The notes: generated by a model not told the origin, from the sequence alone. 64,000 nucleotides of DNA from Siphonodentalium dalli (GCA_032622095.1 CP136064.1:129443605-129507604), one strand, 5' to 3'. Positions 41,937-55,929 are shown, counted from the first letter of the stretch. Program-made: numbers and translations.

Positions 41937-42746
41937 ACTCTTATGACTAATGTGTAGGTTTTCTACACAATGTGTTGCCCTGCTACACAATTATTATTCA
42001 ATTTTGATCTTAAACATATTTGTGTAGTATATGTGTAGTTTCATATTCGTACACAAATTGTGTAACAATTTTTACACATAAATGGGTAAATTTGTACACA
42101 TTTATACACAACTGTGTGCATAAAATTAACACATATCCCTTACACATTTTGTGTAGGTTCTTACACACAAAGTTTGTAGACAAGAAATGTAAGTTCAGTA
42201 GTCCGACCTGTGGGAATAGTATTAAAGATATATGCAGATTTATATGTTAAAACTTTCATGGTGCATAGTGGTATGTAGTAATTTGTTCTGTACTGTGTGA
42301 GTTTTTGTTTTAAATGAACAAACCAGGGTCGTGGCGTGATTGCATTATATTAGTATTATTACAACAATAATAACAAGAGTCTTAAGGGCAGTAATCGCCA
42401 TGAAAGTTTTAACAAATAAATCCTGATATATTATTAATACTAATACTATACCCACAAATCGGAATTCTGAACTTACAATCCTTGTCTATATACGATCTCT
42501 GTAGATTGCATTCTGAAAACAATTCTCAAACAATATGGCCGACATGCAGAAGAAGATATGAATCTGAAAGTACCGCAATGCGCATGCTCTACGTTCTTAC
42601 ACAATTATGTGTAACAAAATATACACAATATTAATATAATGGCCCTTGGTCCATGTAGTTATATGTAAAACTACACATTGATGTGTGTATTAATCGTGTT
42701 TACTCATTACATGTGTAATCATTTCTACACATTAGTTATAAGAGTG
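41937..42746. mobile_element. TA-flanked element with TGTGTA-rich ends
   Basis: CACTCTTATGACTAATGTGT at the left and its near-exact complement at the right (acacattagttataagagtg), with TA outside both (41935-41936, 42747-42748). Both subterminal zones (about 250 and 150 bp) are arrays of tgtgta/tacaca words. 810 bp, no coding. Confidence 0.82.
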
Positions 42747-43245
42747 TAGCTAATTTATTTCAAACACAAACATCATCATGTTTAAGACTGTATGCTGTAT
42801 GTTTGTTATATTATATGAATTTAATGTCTTTATATTATGTTATGCATTGTGATTAAATTTATTTTATCATGTATTTCACTTTCTAAATTATTATTTCCCC
42901 AAAAACCTCAAATGATACAAAACACCCTAGACTAACAGTCTAGAGTCATCAGTTAGTTAATCCGATTACCTATACCGCTACTAGTAAGCACATAAGCCGC
43001 TTATACACCTTTTAATTGGAGCCGGCCGCATACACTTTATAGTGTGTTTCAGGACGAAAAAGTTGAATAAAATCAACAAATTTGTGAATTTTCCGGGAAA
43101 CACGGCACCAGTCTGAGCGCATGCCGCTTCCCTTTTAGTCCATGCAACATGATTAATATGCCCATTTACCCTATCCACGCAGTCCGCCCCTACCCGGGCT
43201 ACCCCAACCTATGTCCATTTTATTGGATTTGAGGGGGGAAATTAA

Positions 43246-43724
43246 AGGTACTCAATCTGTAAAGAGGGTCCCCATCTCAACAGATTCCAACAACAACAAT
43301 CCGATCAGAGGGTCCTATATTACTATTTCTTTGGCTTTGGGGGTAAAAAATATTTGATTCGAGTCGAGGAACCCATCAAACAAAGCTCAGAGTTATTAGA
43401 TATTGATTTTTGAAATTTGTTAATTGCTCGAGATGAGTACTGATAACTGCCATCAATTTGGTAACCTGCTCGAGATTTTAAGCCAAAACTCTATTCAAAC
43501 AGACAAGGATGGATAACTCTATAATCAAGTGGTAATAATAACGAAATTTTGACTGTCTTCTGAGCCAGAAAGAATTCCCGATAATGAAAAATAATAGAGT
43601 TCTAAAATCGATATCTAACAAATCTGAGGTTTGATGGGTGACTTCCTCGACTCGAATCAAATATTTTTGACCCCCGAAGCCATTGAAATAGTAATTGAGA
43701 GGAGTTTTATCGGATTGAGTACCT
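43246..43724. mobile_element. TTAA-flanked MITE, copy 3
   Basis: TTAA at 43242-43245 and 43725-43728. AGGTACTCAATC at the left and GATTGAGTACCT at the right. Inverted arms of about 130 bp contain tatttgattcgagtcgagga. Shares both arms with the copy at 25452. 479 bp. Confidence 0.87.
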
Positions 43725-45032
43725 TTAATAACAAACCAAGCAAATAAATGTCACACTTTATCATTTTCCCATTTATTTTCGCTCGATCAACGAAACGGGA
43801 ATAACTGAGAATGTGCTATATATAGTATACTTCCGTTGCGAAAACGAAAGTAGCGTGGTTCTCCGATTTTTATATTGGGTAGGCCTATACTGCATAGTTA
43901 ATTTTCTTAACTATGATATATATAACATGCCTATAATAAACACGGCGCCGCTGTGTATTCTAATGTTTATTTATTTATGAAACTCTATTTCTCATTCACC
44001 CTTGAATGAAGTTCTTTAATTACAGTAAGCATGTGTGTTGAGATACTATACTTGTCAATATATGTCATCGCTGTCCGTGTTTTTACTGAAAATTTAGATA
44101 CCTACATAAATTATACCAGGAATAGACACTATGACATGCATGACGTATATATATTGACCGCATGGCTTTTTGTGCACGCAAGGTTTCCCCCAAATTATCT
44201 GCACTTTCTGATCGGGGATATAGTGGTCTTCATAACTTGTTAACATGACAATTTTTATTCTAATATGGTGACTAAAATCTTATCTGTAGGAATGTTGGTA
44301 GAGAATACAATAAACTGGTGTAATTTTGACTGCGTTACGCGACACTTTATTTACAGGTATGAAGTCTTCAGATTTCAATAGCTTGTTAATGCATAATAAA
44401 ACCGAAAAATTAAATAAATTGAAAAGCATACCGCCCCGCCCGCCCGCCCCTAATGTTCGGGGAAACGCGTACATTATTCATTTTGACCTTATACACGCGT
44501 GTCCCATCACAATTCTGAAAATTTTCAATACACTATCACGAACTCGAATTTGCTCTATATATATGATTTGGAAGTTGATATTATAAATTGTGGGGAATTA
44601 GCAATAGAGCTTTAATAACTTATGAGAGGACCGGGGATCTTCAGAAAGTAACAGCAACAACACCTGGTTGGGATCTAATTCTATATTATGATTTTATACA
44701 AGTCATACCCTGATGCGAGAGAGTAAATGTTATGAATATGATGAACATGTTTGAATGAGTAATCAATAGAATATGAATCATATATGTAGGTAATAGAAGT
44801 TATAGAACAGTTATGCATTCTACCTTGTAGGCATTATATATGAAATGTTAATATTCTGATAGTCATGAATTTGTCGAGAAGTCACCAGATTATGTTATGT
44901 ATGTCAACTGAAACTGAGCATCACATAAATGAATATGTCTAACACCAGCTTTGATAACGTATATACTGGACTTGAGTAAATTAATAACACCATCATTAAG
45001 AATAGGAATAAAGAAATGGGTTACTGTTGTAC

Positions 45033-45185
45033 ACCGCCATGTGTGGCTATTATTAGTTTCTTAGAACTAATACTTGACCCTGCCTATAAGGCTAGGGATG
45101 TTGAATTGTATTATTATTTGACACGCCATATATGGTTATAATTAGTTACTTGGAACTAATATTTGACACCGCCTACCAGGCTAGA
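45033..45185. repeat. Two-copy direct repeat
   Basis: The block cgccatgtgtggctattatt...cttagaactaatacttgac recurs about 95 bp later as cgccatatatggttataatt...cttggaactaatatttgac. The rest of 43729-46550 shows no gene; a possible poly(A) signal (aataaa) lies near 45631 but no LTR or ORF is supported. Confidence 0.6.
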
Positions 45186-46559
45186 GACATGGTCCTTAGA
45201 GTGATACCTCATGAACCATCTGAATAGAATACTATTAGGAATTAGACCATGAACTTGCTTCCATAATTATCCTTTAGATAGGGATATTTGTCTAACCATA
45301 CTTGTTGACTCATACATAGTCTGGATGGGTAACTAATTCATAAATATTGGAGTAGGATTAATTCAATTGAACTGAAGACGTGATGACATAAAGTTCTCCT
45401 ATTGGTTATAAGATAGGTGTAATTATATTTCAACATATAAGTCTGAAATTAGCACTAATGTAAAATTTGCCATGTAGCAATTAAGTCATGATCATAGAGT
45501 TAAAGTCATAAACATAATAAATAGAGAGCATATATATAACTTAACTTTGGTTTATATTTCCATGAATACATCCTCAGCATATCAACTGCATCCTTCATCT
45601 TCTTCAAGCACAGACTACCTTCTTGGTCCCAATAAAGACCTATTTTATCCTATGTGATAATACTTTTCATTGGCCCATGTATTACAATAGGTGTCATATT
45701 TGTCGATTGTGTCAAAGCCGAGTGATGGTGACATTTGATTAGATTAGGTGCTGATTGCCACCTGCCAGGGGCAAGGTGGTAATTACCTCAGTTACCATAT
45801 AATTAATTGACTTGTGTTAGGTAAGCCTTTCTTTGTTTATGTTTTTATCAGATAACATAAGTGGTCTTTAATCAGCTTTGTACTATAGAAGCAGGCTTAA
45901 TTAAAGAACCTCATAATTGTAAATCAGTAAATGAAGCATTGTACTATGCTTCATTAAGAACTGGCATTAAATGTACTCTAGTTTGAAATGTCTATAAGAA
46001 ATTATTGTTACTTGAAAATTGGGTTTGTTATAACACCATCATTGTTTGTGTAATCTTTATTCAGTTCATCCTCGGATGGCATACCGTTGAATTATAGAGG
46101 AAATCGTAAAAAATGTCGCAAATTTCCAGTTTCTGGCGCTCGCAGTTAATTTTCACTGAGCAATGGATTTGCCACATGCATATGGATCGAGAATATTACA
46201 CTTTTATTTAATATGCTCATTTGACCATATTTAAAAAAAGAATAGCCACTCGAATAAAAACATGGGAATAATTTAATTTACTATTCTCGGTTATGGTGTC
46301 CCACTTTGCAGACACATGTTGTTTTCGGTAGGTTAGGGTAGAGGTGTGAATAATCCTCTTAATGACTACTTAGGCCCTTCCTAGTTGGTTTGATTGGATT
46401 CGGTTTTTTTCTGCCCTTTTGATTATGGGAAATAACGGAGGTTTGGGTTGCATTTATGACTGTTTATTAGTTATGGATAATATAAAATGCATGCAAATAT
46501 TATAACACAAAAACATGAGGTACAAACATTAACGAATTATAAACAGTGACAACAACATG

Positions 46560-47425
46560 CTCAGTGACCGCACAACTTGGCCACTTCGTCCAGGAACTCT
46601 ATACTTCGTCTATTTCACCTGCCAAGTACACTCTTGAAATGCCGTCTTGAATTTTCCAAGGCACGATACTTTCTTTTCTGTGGGTTCACTTTGCCGCCCG
46701 CACTTATCTGTAATATTTTACATCATATGTCGGTGAAATGTTGATTCCTAATTCTGCTGATTTTTGCTTGAGAAGACCCAAGAATCTGATGTATGTTTGT
46801 TGCGTCTTGTTCGGCAGGAGTCCATAAACCAGGGGAACCATTATACTGTCGAGGAATGCGTGGACTGAATATATTTGAAGAAACATGTTGGGAGATTTCT
46901 CGAATGTACCATCGGCGTAGAAACGATCAGCATCGGCAAGGAACCTAAGGTTGCTGTCTGTTGCGAAGATCAATATCTTGTCACTTCCACCATTGGATGC
47001 AAGAAGGAAGTTTTCGTTCGCGGTTGTCATGGTATATTGCTCAGGCAAGTTGATATCGGCACGGGCTTTCGGAAGAACTGGTGTGGTTTTGGAACGAGAA
47101 CGGTATAGCGATGATTTCATACTGTAAAACGTTGGCACTTTGCTGATCAACATTGGGTCGGTTTCGTCGGTTCTAAGCGAAGTCAGCTCTTCTGGGTATA
47201 GATTGATGAAACTGTTTTACAAGCATTCCGCACTGTCGATTTCAGGTTTGATACAAACATGTCCACAGAAACTTGATCAAAATCCGTTATATGGTTATGA
47301 GGAGTTCCCGCTGACGAAACAATGTCATTCTTTGTATTAATAGTAGCACTACAAGTCTTTACACAACAAACCCAATGAATATTTTCCACACGCCGATATC
47401 TGACTCTTTATTTGTTGCCGTTGTA
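46560..47425 (-). pseudogene. Degenerate MULE transposase with FLYWCH-type domain
   Basis: Minus strand. The N-terminal zinc finger reads RYRRVENIHWVCCVKTCSAT, then SAGTPHNHITD (47389-47185). A one-base frameshift near 47180 leads to PEELTSLRTDETDPML and the MULE domain: FYADGTFEKSPNMFLQIYS and VHAFLDSIMVPLVYGLLPNK (47153-46704). These match the (M/A)DGTF...(L)Y..H....PL.Y.LLPNK signature of Mutator-like transposases; the D of ADGTF is the first catalytic residue. Stop at 46704-46706, then a remnant of the C-terminus (GGKVNPQKRKYRA), so most of the DDE core and helical region is deleted. Confidence 0.82.
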
Positions 47426-47536
47426 GATGAGATGCCTGCGCCCCTGCTGTTTGGAATAAACTATGCATTAACTAGATAATTTGCCATTTTGATTTTTGAA
47501 AGATTGGCCATAGTCCAGTCCTTATATACAAAAAAT

Positions 47537-50170
47537 ATTCATGGTGAACATTAGTTAGTGTTATTTACATATGCGCGAAAAACAAGTGACAACAGTATAA
47601 ACACGTTTAAGGTGGCCTGGACACAACATTACATATTATCTGTGAACATTAGTTACATATGCGCGAAAAACAAGTGACAACGGTTACCGTGGCCTTAGTA
47701 TAAACAAGTTGGCCTGAACACAACGCTTAACTTGGATCGGCCTAATTGCCAGCGTTGTAACAACACAACCGATCGCACCTTGAGTTAATCCCCTGCCGCA
47801 TGTCTGCAAACTGAGACTAACCCGTCAAAGTATACCACATTAATTACTAATTTAATAAGAACAAAATATCGGTAAGCTCATCCCACTGCCAACCAATGGA
47901 GCTTTCCACAGAGGCCACACCCACAGCGGTAGTCCCACCCACTGGTAAAAATACTTTTATCCACATAAATATTGTCTGTTACCCGAGATCGACAACCGAA
48001 GTGAACACATCAGCACTTGCCCTTATGTTAACTAGCTGAAACAGACTCATGTATATGATTCGTTCAAATTTGATCTTTTAACCATTTGATTTAAAAAAAA
48101 TTATTTAGATTCAATTTTTTTTTTAGATTGAACTTTGATCTGCTGTTGAACAAAAACTAAATATTTTGTTTAATTAAAATTTTTAAATAATGTTTTTTTT
48201 ATTTTATTTTTAGATTTTTAGATTGAATCTTAAATTTTTTTTTTAATTTTGTAATTTAAATTTTGTTTTACTTAATTAAATTTTGTTTTTATTTAATTTT
48301 AAAATTTTATTTTTAGATTTTTAGATTGAAACTTCTTGCTAAAAAATATAAAATTTGAAGAAAAAACAATTTTTTTTTTTTTTATTTGTTTCAAAAATTT
48401 AATTTAAAATATAAGTTCGTTATAACATCTGCCGTTGTACCCCGAGGCACCACACCAAATTTGGTTAAAATCGATCAAGGGCTCTGGAAGAAAAATTGCA
48501 TACAGAACAGACAGATCACTGACCAGATCTAAACCAGAGAACATACATTCGTTTTGCCATTAAATGTGAAAATTATGACAAGTGTCATGCTAAACGAAAA
48601 ACATTGTTATAATCACGGATAAATTTATAACATCATGCCGCAAATATAAATCTCAGTATATTATGATTTGACAACAAAAAAGTTGTTTGAATATAGCCAA
48701 TTTAACACTGAATGTATGCATGGATATCAAAATTAGGGTGAAGAAAGATGGCGTCGAAAAAAATCTCCGCAGCCAGCGGCCGGCTCGGTATCTGATTGGT
48801 CGAATATATTCTAATAAATTGCCTTTGGGCGGGACTACGCTGTGGGCGTGGCCTCTGTGGAAAGCTCCATTAAAGCAGAGAATAAAATCTCACAAACAAA
48901 TCCTGGATGATTGACAGGTGTATGTCGACGCAATAGCATGCACGGGATCGATTGTTTCCGGGGGTACCTGCACGAGGTGTCAATAATCACGTACTTCAAT
49001 CATTTGCCGCTTATAGTCTATTCCTCTTTTCTGTTGGTGTTTCTATGGTTTGTCCTCTCTTTTTGTAGGTTTTTAATGATTTGTCAATTTGGGAACGAGG
49101 GTTTTGGAACCTTTGGTGCTGATTCAATGTTGATGTCAGGAAATAATCTATGTCATGTTTTATTTATTTATTGATGCAAAATAATTAATAAAATACATAC
49201 AAGGAGATAACAAACATATAACAAATACATGACAATACTTTAACAAAAAGCTCAATGGCGAACTAATTTAGCGATTGAATCTAAGTATTCTACAACGTCG
49301 ATCTCGTTTTCCCTGAATATTCGCTTGAATTGTCTAAGAGACGCGTTGACAGCCCGATATTTTCTTCTCTGTGGTTGAACTTTGCCGCCACCAGTCAGTT
49401 GAAGTATCGTCGATTCTGTATAGGCTTGTTCTTTTTTTATGTGGTCGATCATGTCGAATATATTTGGTTTTGAAGCTGCTATATAACCTTGAAGTTTTCT
49501 GTGCCACCATTCGACGTGGTACGGCCTTCGCCACCTTCAATCAACTGCATAGTCACATAATCGGAAAACTTTGTCAAGAAAATGGATGTGTCGTACCTGG
49601 TCAGAATCGGCTAGATGGTTGTGTTGACTCATTGAAGAACTAACTATCTCGTTCTTTGTGTTGATGGTGGCACCACAGCCATTCTTAAAACACACCCAGT
49701 GTACATTCTCGGATCGACGTCATTTGATGCGGAATTTGAAGTCGTTGAAGACCAGGTGTTTGCCTCGATCGTTGGCGATGAAGAATACATTTACTTGAGA
49801 ACTTGCCATGACGAAGATAGAACATTGAATATGATCAACATTGTAGAGACATGGGGGGTTTTTATAGCTCAGTACGATCGCTCAATACGAATAACAGTTT
49901 ACTACTATTTCACTGAGTGAACATGAAAATCGCTCATCTGATGACGACTCATGTGAAACTCGTTTAGCGGCATGCTAAAACAACATTGCAAACGGGAGCC
50001 GGGAAAACTGTTATTTAATTAATACAGACTATAGGCTCGACGATCACACCTTTAAAAATCTGCGTTATCGTGGAAACAGTGGGGTTAAATATAAATGTGA
50101 TTCGTCATAATGACCGCAAAGTCGATATTATGTACGGATTTAAATTTCCTTTAATTAAAAATACTAACCT
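47537..50170. repeat. MULE-derived tandem unit A (2.6 kb)
   Basis: Starts attcatggtgaacattagtt and ends directly where unit B begins with the same words (50171). Nearly identical to B over its length but lacking about 95 bp present in B (between cgatcacacctt and aaaatctgcg). Includes an AT-rich stretch (48085-48415), an inverted pair ggagctttccacagaggcca (47896) / tggcctctgtggaaagctcc (48850), and a deleted MULE transposase on the minus strand. Confidence 0.9.
49252..49809 (-). pseudogene. Deleted MULE transposase in unit A
   Basis: Minus strand from ATG at 49809: MASSQVNVFFIANDRGKH, FNDFKFRIK, then a stop (TGA) where unit C has Ser, followed by ENVHWVCFKNGCGATINTK, SQHNHLADSDQV (FLYWCH-like finger). 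After a frame break: RRPYHVEWWHRKLQGYI, PNIFDMIDHIKKEQAYTEST, GGGKVQPQRRKYRAVN, ending VVEYLDSIAKLVRH at 49252. The central DDE domain is missing. Confidence 0.85.
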
Positions 50171-51890
50171 ATTCATGGTGAACATTAGTTAGTGTTATTT
50201 ACATATGCGCGAAAAACAAGTGACAACAGTATAAACACGTTTAAGGTGGCCTGGACACAACATTACATATTATCTGTGAACATTAGTTACATATGCGCGA
50301 AAAACAAGTGACAACGGTTACCGTGGCCTTAGTATAAACAAGTTGGCCTGAACACAACGCTTAACTTGGATCGGCCTAATTGCCAGCGTTGTAACAACAC
50401 AACCGATCGCACCTTGAGTTAATCCCCTGCCGCATGTCTGCAAACTGAGACTAACCCGTCAAAGTATACCACATTAATTACTAATTTAATAAGAACAAAA
50501 TATCGGTAAGCTCATCCCACTGCCAACCAATGGAGCTTTCCACAGAGGCCACATCCACAGCGGTAGTCCCACCCACTGGTAAAAATACTTTTATCCACAT
50601 AAATATTGTCTGTTACCCGAGATCGACAACCGAAGTGAACACATCAGCACTTGCCCTTATGTTAACTAGCTGAAACAGACTAATGTATATGATTCGTTCA
50701 AATTTGATCTTTTAACCAGTTTGATTTAAAAAAAATTATTTAGATTCAATTTTTTTTTTAGATTGAACTTTGATCTGCTGTTGAACAAAAACAAAATATT
50801 TTGTTTAATTAAAATTTTTAAATAATGTTTTTTTTATTTTATTTTTAGATTTTTAGATTGAATCTTAAATTTGTTTTTTAATTTTGTAATTTAAATTTTG
50901 TTTTACTTAATTAAATTTTGTTTTTATTTAATTTTAAAATTTTATTTTTAGATGTTTAGATTGAAACTTCTTGCTAAAAAATATAAAATTTGAAGAAAAA
51001 ACAATTAATTTTTTTTTTATTTGTTTCAAAAATTTAATTTAAAATATAAGTTCGTTATAACATCTGCCGTTGTACCCCGAGGCACCACACCAAATTTGGT
51101 TAAAATCGATCAAGGGCTCTGGAAGAAAAATTGCATACAGAACAGACAGACAGATCACTGACCAGATCTAAACCAGAGAACATACATTCGTTTTGCTATT
51201 AAATGTGAAAATTATGACAAGTGTCATGCTAAACGAAAAACATTGTTATAATCACGGATAAATTTATAACATCATGCCGCAAATATAAATCTCAGTATAT
51301 TATGATTTGACAACAAAAAAGTTGTTTGAATATAGCCAATTTAACACTGAATGTATGCATGGATATCAAAATTAGGGTGAAGAAAGATGGCGTCGAAAAA
51401 AATCTCCGCAGCCAGCGGCCGGCTCGGCATCTGATTGGTCGAATATATTCTAATAAATTGCCTTTGGGCGGGACTACGCTGTGGGCGTGGCCTCTGTGGA
51501 AAGCTCCATTAAAGCAGAGAATAAAATCTCACAAACAAATCCTGGATGATTGACAGGTGTATGTCGACGCAATAGCATGCACGGGATCGATTGTTTCCGG
51601 GGGTACCTGCACGAGGTGTCAATAATCACGTACTTCAATCATTTGCCGCTTATAGTCTATTCCTCTTTTCTGTTGGTGTTTCTATGGTTTGTCCTCTCTT
51701 TTTGTAGGTTTTTAATGATTTGTCAATTTGGGAACGAGGGTTTTGGAACCTTTGGTGCTGATTCAATGTTGATGTCAGGAAATAATCTATGTCATGTTTT
51801 ATTTATTTATTGATGCAAAATAATTAATAAAATACATACAAGGAGATAACAAACATATAACAAATACATGACAATACTTTAACAAAAAGC

Positions 51891-52448
51891 TCAATGGCGA
51901 ACTAATTTAGCGATTGAATCTAAGTATTCTACAACGTCGATCTCGTTTTCCCTGAATATTCTCTTGAAATGTCTAAGAGACGCGTTGACCGCCCGATATT
52001 TTCTTCTCTGTGGTTGAACTTTGCCGCCACCAGTCAGTTGAAGTATCGTCGATTCTGTATAGGCTTGTTCTTTTTTTATGTGGTCGATCATGTCGAATAT
52101 ATTTGGTTTTGAAGCTGCTATATAACCTTGAAGTTTTCTGTGCCACCATTCGACGTGGTACGGCCTTCGCCACCTTCAATCAACTGCATAGTCACATAAT
52201 CGGAAAACTTTGTCAAGAAAATGGATGTGTCGTACCTGGTCAGAATCGGCTAGATGGTTGTGTTGACTCATTGAAGAACTAACTATCTCGTTCTTTGTGT
52301 TGATGGTGGCACCACAGCCATTCTTAAAACACACCCAGTGTACATTCTCGGATCGACGTCATTTGATGCGGAATTTGAAGTCGTTGAAGACCAGGTGTTT
52401 GCCTCGATCGTTGGCGATGAAGAATACATTTACTTGAGAACTTGCCAT
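51891..52448 (-). pseudogene. Deleted MULE transposase in unit B
   Basis: Same layout as unit A: FLYWCH-like N-terminus from ATG at 52448, the same TGA in FRIK(stop)RRS, a frame break, then the C-terminal half ending LDSIAKLVRH at 51891. It shares ASLRHFKRIF with unit C, where A has ASLRQFKRIF. Confidence 0.85.
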
Positions 52449-53206
52449 GACGAAGATAGAACATTGAATATGATCAACTTTGTAGAGACATGGGGGGTTT
52501 TATAGCTCAGTACGATCGCTCAATACGAATAACAGTTTACTACTATTTCACTGAGTGAACATGAAAATCGCTCATCTGATGACGACTCATGTGAAACTCG
52601 TTTAGCGGCATGCTAAAACAACATTGCAAACGGGAGCCGGGAAAACTGTTATTTAATTAATACAGACTATAGGCTCGACGATCACACCTTGCCGGCGATA
52701 TTTTTGCAGGCTCGTCGGCAAAGTGAGAATAAGCCCGATGCATGACTATGTTTTTATATTTGACAACAAAGTTCCATTAAAATCTGCGTTATCGTGGAAA
52801 CAGTGGGGTTAAATATAAATGTGATTCGTCATAATGACCGCAAAGTCGATATTATGTACGGATTTAAATTTCCTTTAATTAAAAATACTAACCTTCGTAT
52901 ATTTCTACTATAAAATACTTGTTTTAAACTCGAAAAAAAGACGACACAAACCAGAAATATGTACTTGCAGTTCGGCCGCGGTGCTCAACTGCAGTTATCC
53001 CTGCATGGGTTAATTTGGGGAAACACTTAGAAGCCATTCTTTTCCCCATTCATGTCAAAACAATATAGCCAGTTGTTTACACAGTAACCAGTCAGCTAAT
53101 CACACTTCAGAGGGTGAGATGGCATCAGCCCAGAACATGTGATGCGCTTCAGTGCGACGACTGCCTTCAGTGTGGACAATAATCACTTTCAGGTGCCAAC
53201 TTTTTT

Positions 53207-53434
53207 ATGTGTCATTGGTACGAAGTGTCCAGCATCTGCAGCCTCTGCGATTATGTCCAACGGCAATGGTTGGGTTCCACCACCTTTGTAATCGAAGAGT
53301 GGAGCAATTTCAGACATGAGCAATCTGCCTACCGACAACCCTTTCTCTTAGAGAGAGAAAGGGAGAGGAGATTTGCATTCAGATTTGCTCAAATGAGGTC
53401 ATCAGGTCAAATGGTTGTGAATCCAGTTCCATAA
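53207..53434 (+). pseudogene. MULE-like C-terminal fragment in the B extension
   Basis: ORF with CDYVQRQWLGSTTFVIEEWS, NFRHEQSAYRQPF. The spacing Y...W(L/I)G....F.IE.W resembles the Mutator-like region just before the VEGWH motif. It is on the opposite strand to the other MULE remnants. An identical copy is at 57246-57473. No start or upstream domain is convincing. Confidence 0.4.
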
Positions 53435-55929
53435 TTCTATCCCTCCATAGTAATTCTTAAAATAACTTCTCCAGAACCATAAGACTAAATATGTTCATAT
53501 TTGGTGTGGATGTTCCCTGTGTGACTCACTTTCAGATTTGTTCAAATGAAGTCACCCGGTAAAATAGTTGTGAAGCCAAGGACATTATAACTCTTTTCCT
53601 CCATAGTAATTCTTAAAACGAATTATTCTCCAGAGCCACAAGACTGAATGGGATCATATTTGATGCGGATGTTCCCCAGGTGACTCACATTCATATTTGT
53701 TTAAATGAAGTCGCCAGGTCAAACACCATACATGTAGTTGTGAATCCAGTTCAATAACTCTTTCCATTCATAGTAATTCTTAAAATAACTTCTTCTCCAG
53801 AACCATAAGACTAAATTGGTTCATATTTGGTGTGGATGTTCCCTATGTGACTCACACATTCAAATTTGTTCAAATGAGGTCACAGGTCAAATAGTTGTGA
53901 AGCCAGGGTCATAACTCTTTTCCTCCTTGGTAATTCGTAAAACGACAAATCAGGCCGATATAGCATACATTTTGTATGGAGATTCCATATGCGACTGGTA
54001 TTCAAAGTTGTTCAAATGGGGTTACCAGGTCAAATATGGGTGGATTCAGGGACATACTGGTAACCCTTTAAACCCGGCCTCCCGAAATATTGGGCTGCAC
54101 ACAACTGGCTCATTACCAATATTTGTAACTGGTATAAACATCGAGATACTGACCAAAAATGACTTAAATAGCTGTCCCGCACTTATGCGATATTTAGGGT
54201 GTCTGTACCAAGTGTATGGAAGATTCAACATCTATAGTTCACGTAGTTTGCGCATGCACATAGTATATATAAATGATAAAAATCTACTCCACATCAAACG
54301 TACACGCAAATTTAGCAACTATTGTATTGCACTCTGATAGTAATTGTGTATCTCATGTCAGGGACATATCCAGGTCGTTTTTCATACCGTTTACCATTTG
54401 TTTTTTTTTTTTAAATTCAGGTCCCAATTCATATCATAACAAGATAAGATATATCTGTTTATATGTTTATATATATTGACATAAGACATTTAAGTATACA
54501 AAAAGATTTAAGTTTAACAGTTGGAATCATACTGTATTAAAAGTATGTTTGGCTTTATCTAGTTTTCATCTGTGAAAACTTCAAATAGTTTGAGTTCAGT
54601 TTTTTTATCATTCGGCCTTCAGACTTCAGTATCTCAATCAAATTCAAGTGAAATTACATAAACCTGGTTATCATGTGGGATCTCATAATACCAAATGAAT
54701 AATTAACATAAAGATAATTAGATTAGTATTATTCTAGTAATTACTAACTAAATTCCCGCTATATTTTCCCATTGGAAAATGCCAATAAAGTCAACAGCCC
54801 AGCACACGACGTCATAACGTCATTTAGCAGCGAAGAGGTTAATTAAAATTTTTAAATAATTTTTTTTTAATTTTATTTTTAGATTTTTAGATTGAATCTT
54901 AAATTATTTTTTTTATTTTGTAATTTAAATTTTTTTTTACTTAATTAAATTTTTTGTTTATTTAATTTTAAAATTTTCTTTTTAGATTTTTAGATTGAAA
55001 CTTCTTGCTAAAAAATATAAAATTTGAAGAAAAAACAATTAATTTTTTTTTTATTTGTTTCAAAAATTTAATTTAAAATATAAGTTCGTTATAACATCTG
55101 CCGTTGTACCCCGAGGCACCACACCAAATTTGGTTAAAATCGATCAAGGGCTCTGGAAGAAAAATTGCATACAGACCAGAACAGACAGACAGATCACTGA
55201 CCAGATCTAAACCAGAGAACATACATTCGTTTTGCCATTAAATGTGAAAATTATGACAAGTGTCATGCTAAACGAAAAACATTGTTATAATCACGGATAA
55301 ATTTATAACATCATGCCGCAAATATAAATCTCAGTATATTATGATTTGACAACAAAAAAGTTGTTTGAATATAGCCAATTTAACACTGAATGTATGCATG
55401 GATATCAAAATTAGGGTGAAGAAAGATGGCGTCGAAAAAAATCTCCGCAGCCAGCGGCCGGCTCGGCATCTGATTGGTCGAATATATTCTAATAAATTGG
55501 CTTTGGGCGGGACTACGCTGTGGGCGTGGCCTCTGTGGAAAGCTCCATTAAAGCAGAGAATAAAATCTCACAAACAAATCCTGGATGATTGACAGGTGTA
55601 TGTCGACGCAATAGCATGCACGGGATCGATTGTTTCCGGGGGTACCTGCACGAGGTGTCAATAATCACGTACTTCAATCATTTGCCGCTTATAGTCTATT
55701 CCTCTTTTCTGTTGGTGTTTCTATGGTTTGTCCTCTCTTTTTGTAGGTTTTTAATGATTTGTCAATTTGGGAACGAGGGTTTTGGAACCTTTGGTGCTGA
55801 TTCAATGTTGATGTCAGGAAATAATCTATGTCATGTTTTATTTATTTATTGATGCAAAATAATTAATAAAATACATACAAGGAGATAACAAACATATAAC
55901 AAATACATGACAATACTTTAACAAAAAGC

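Larger units (their letters stand above)
50171..54751. repeat. MULE-derived tandem unit B with extension
   Basis: 50171-52890 repeats unit A; 52891-54751 is an extension shared only with unit C. The extension carries a MULE-like plus-strand fragment (53207-53434), four diverged 155-166-bp tandem units of the ccatagtaattcttaaaa type (53390-53940), and 393 bp of an inverted hAT-6 copy cut off at 54751. An 87-bp linker (54752-54838) precedes unit C. Confidence 0.88.

Noticed and set aside
44588-46040. Possible LTR (tgtgggga... to ...ttataaca with aataaa)
   Set aside because: No second LTR, no target duplication, no gag or pol remnants.
48687-49174. Plus-strand ORFs repeated in units A, B and C (75 and 87 codons)
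   Set aside because: Conserved only because the DNA is recently duplicated; no family recognised and they lie outside the identifiable MULE coding strand.
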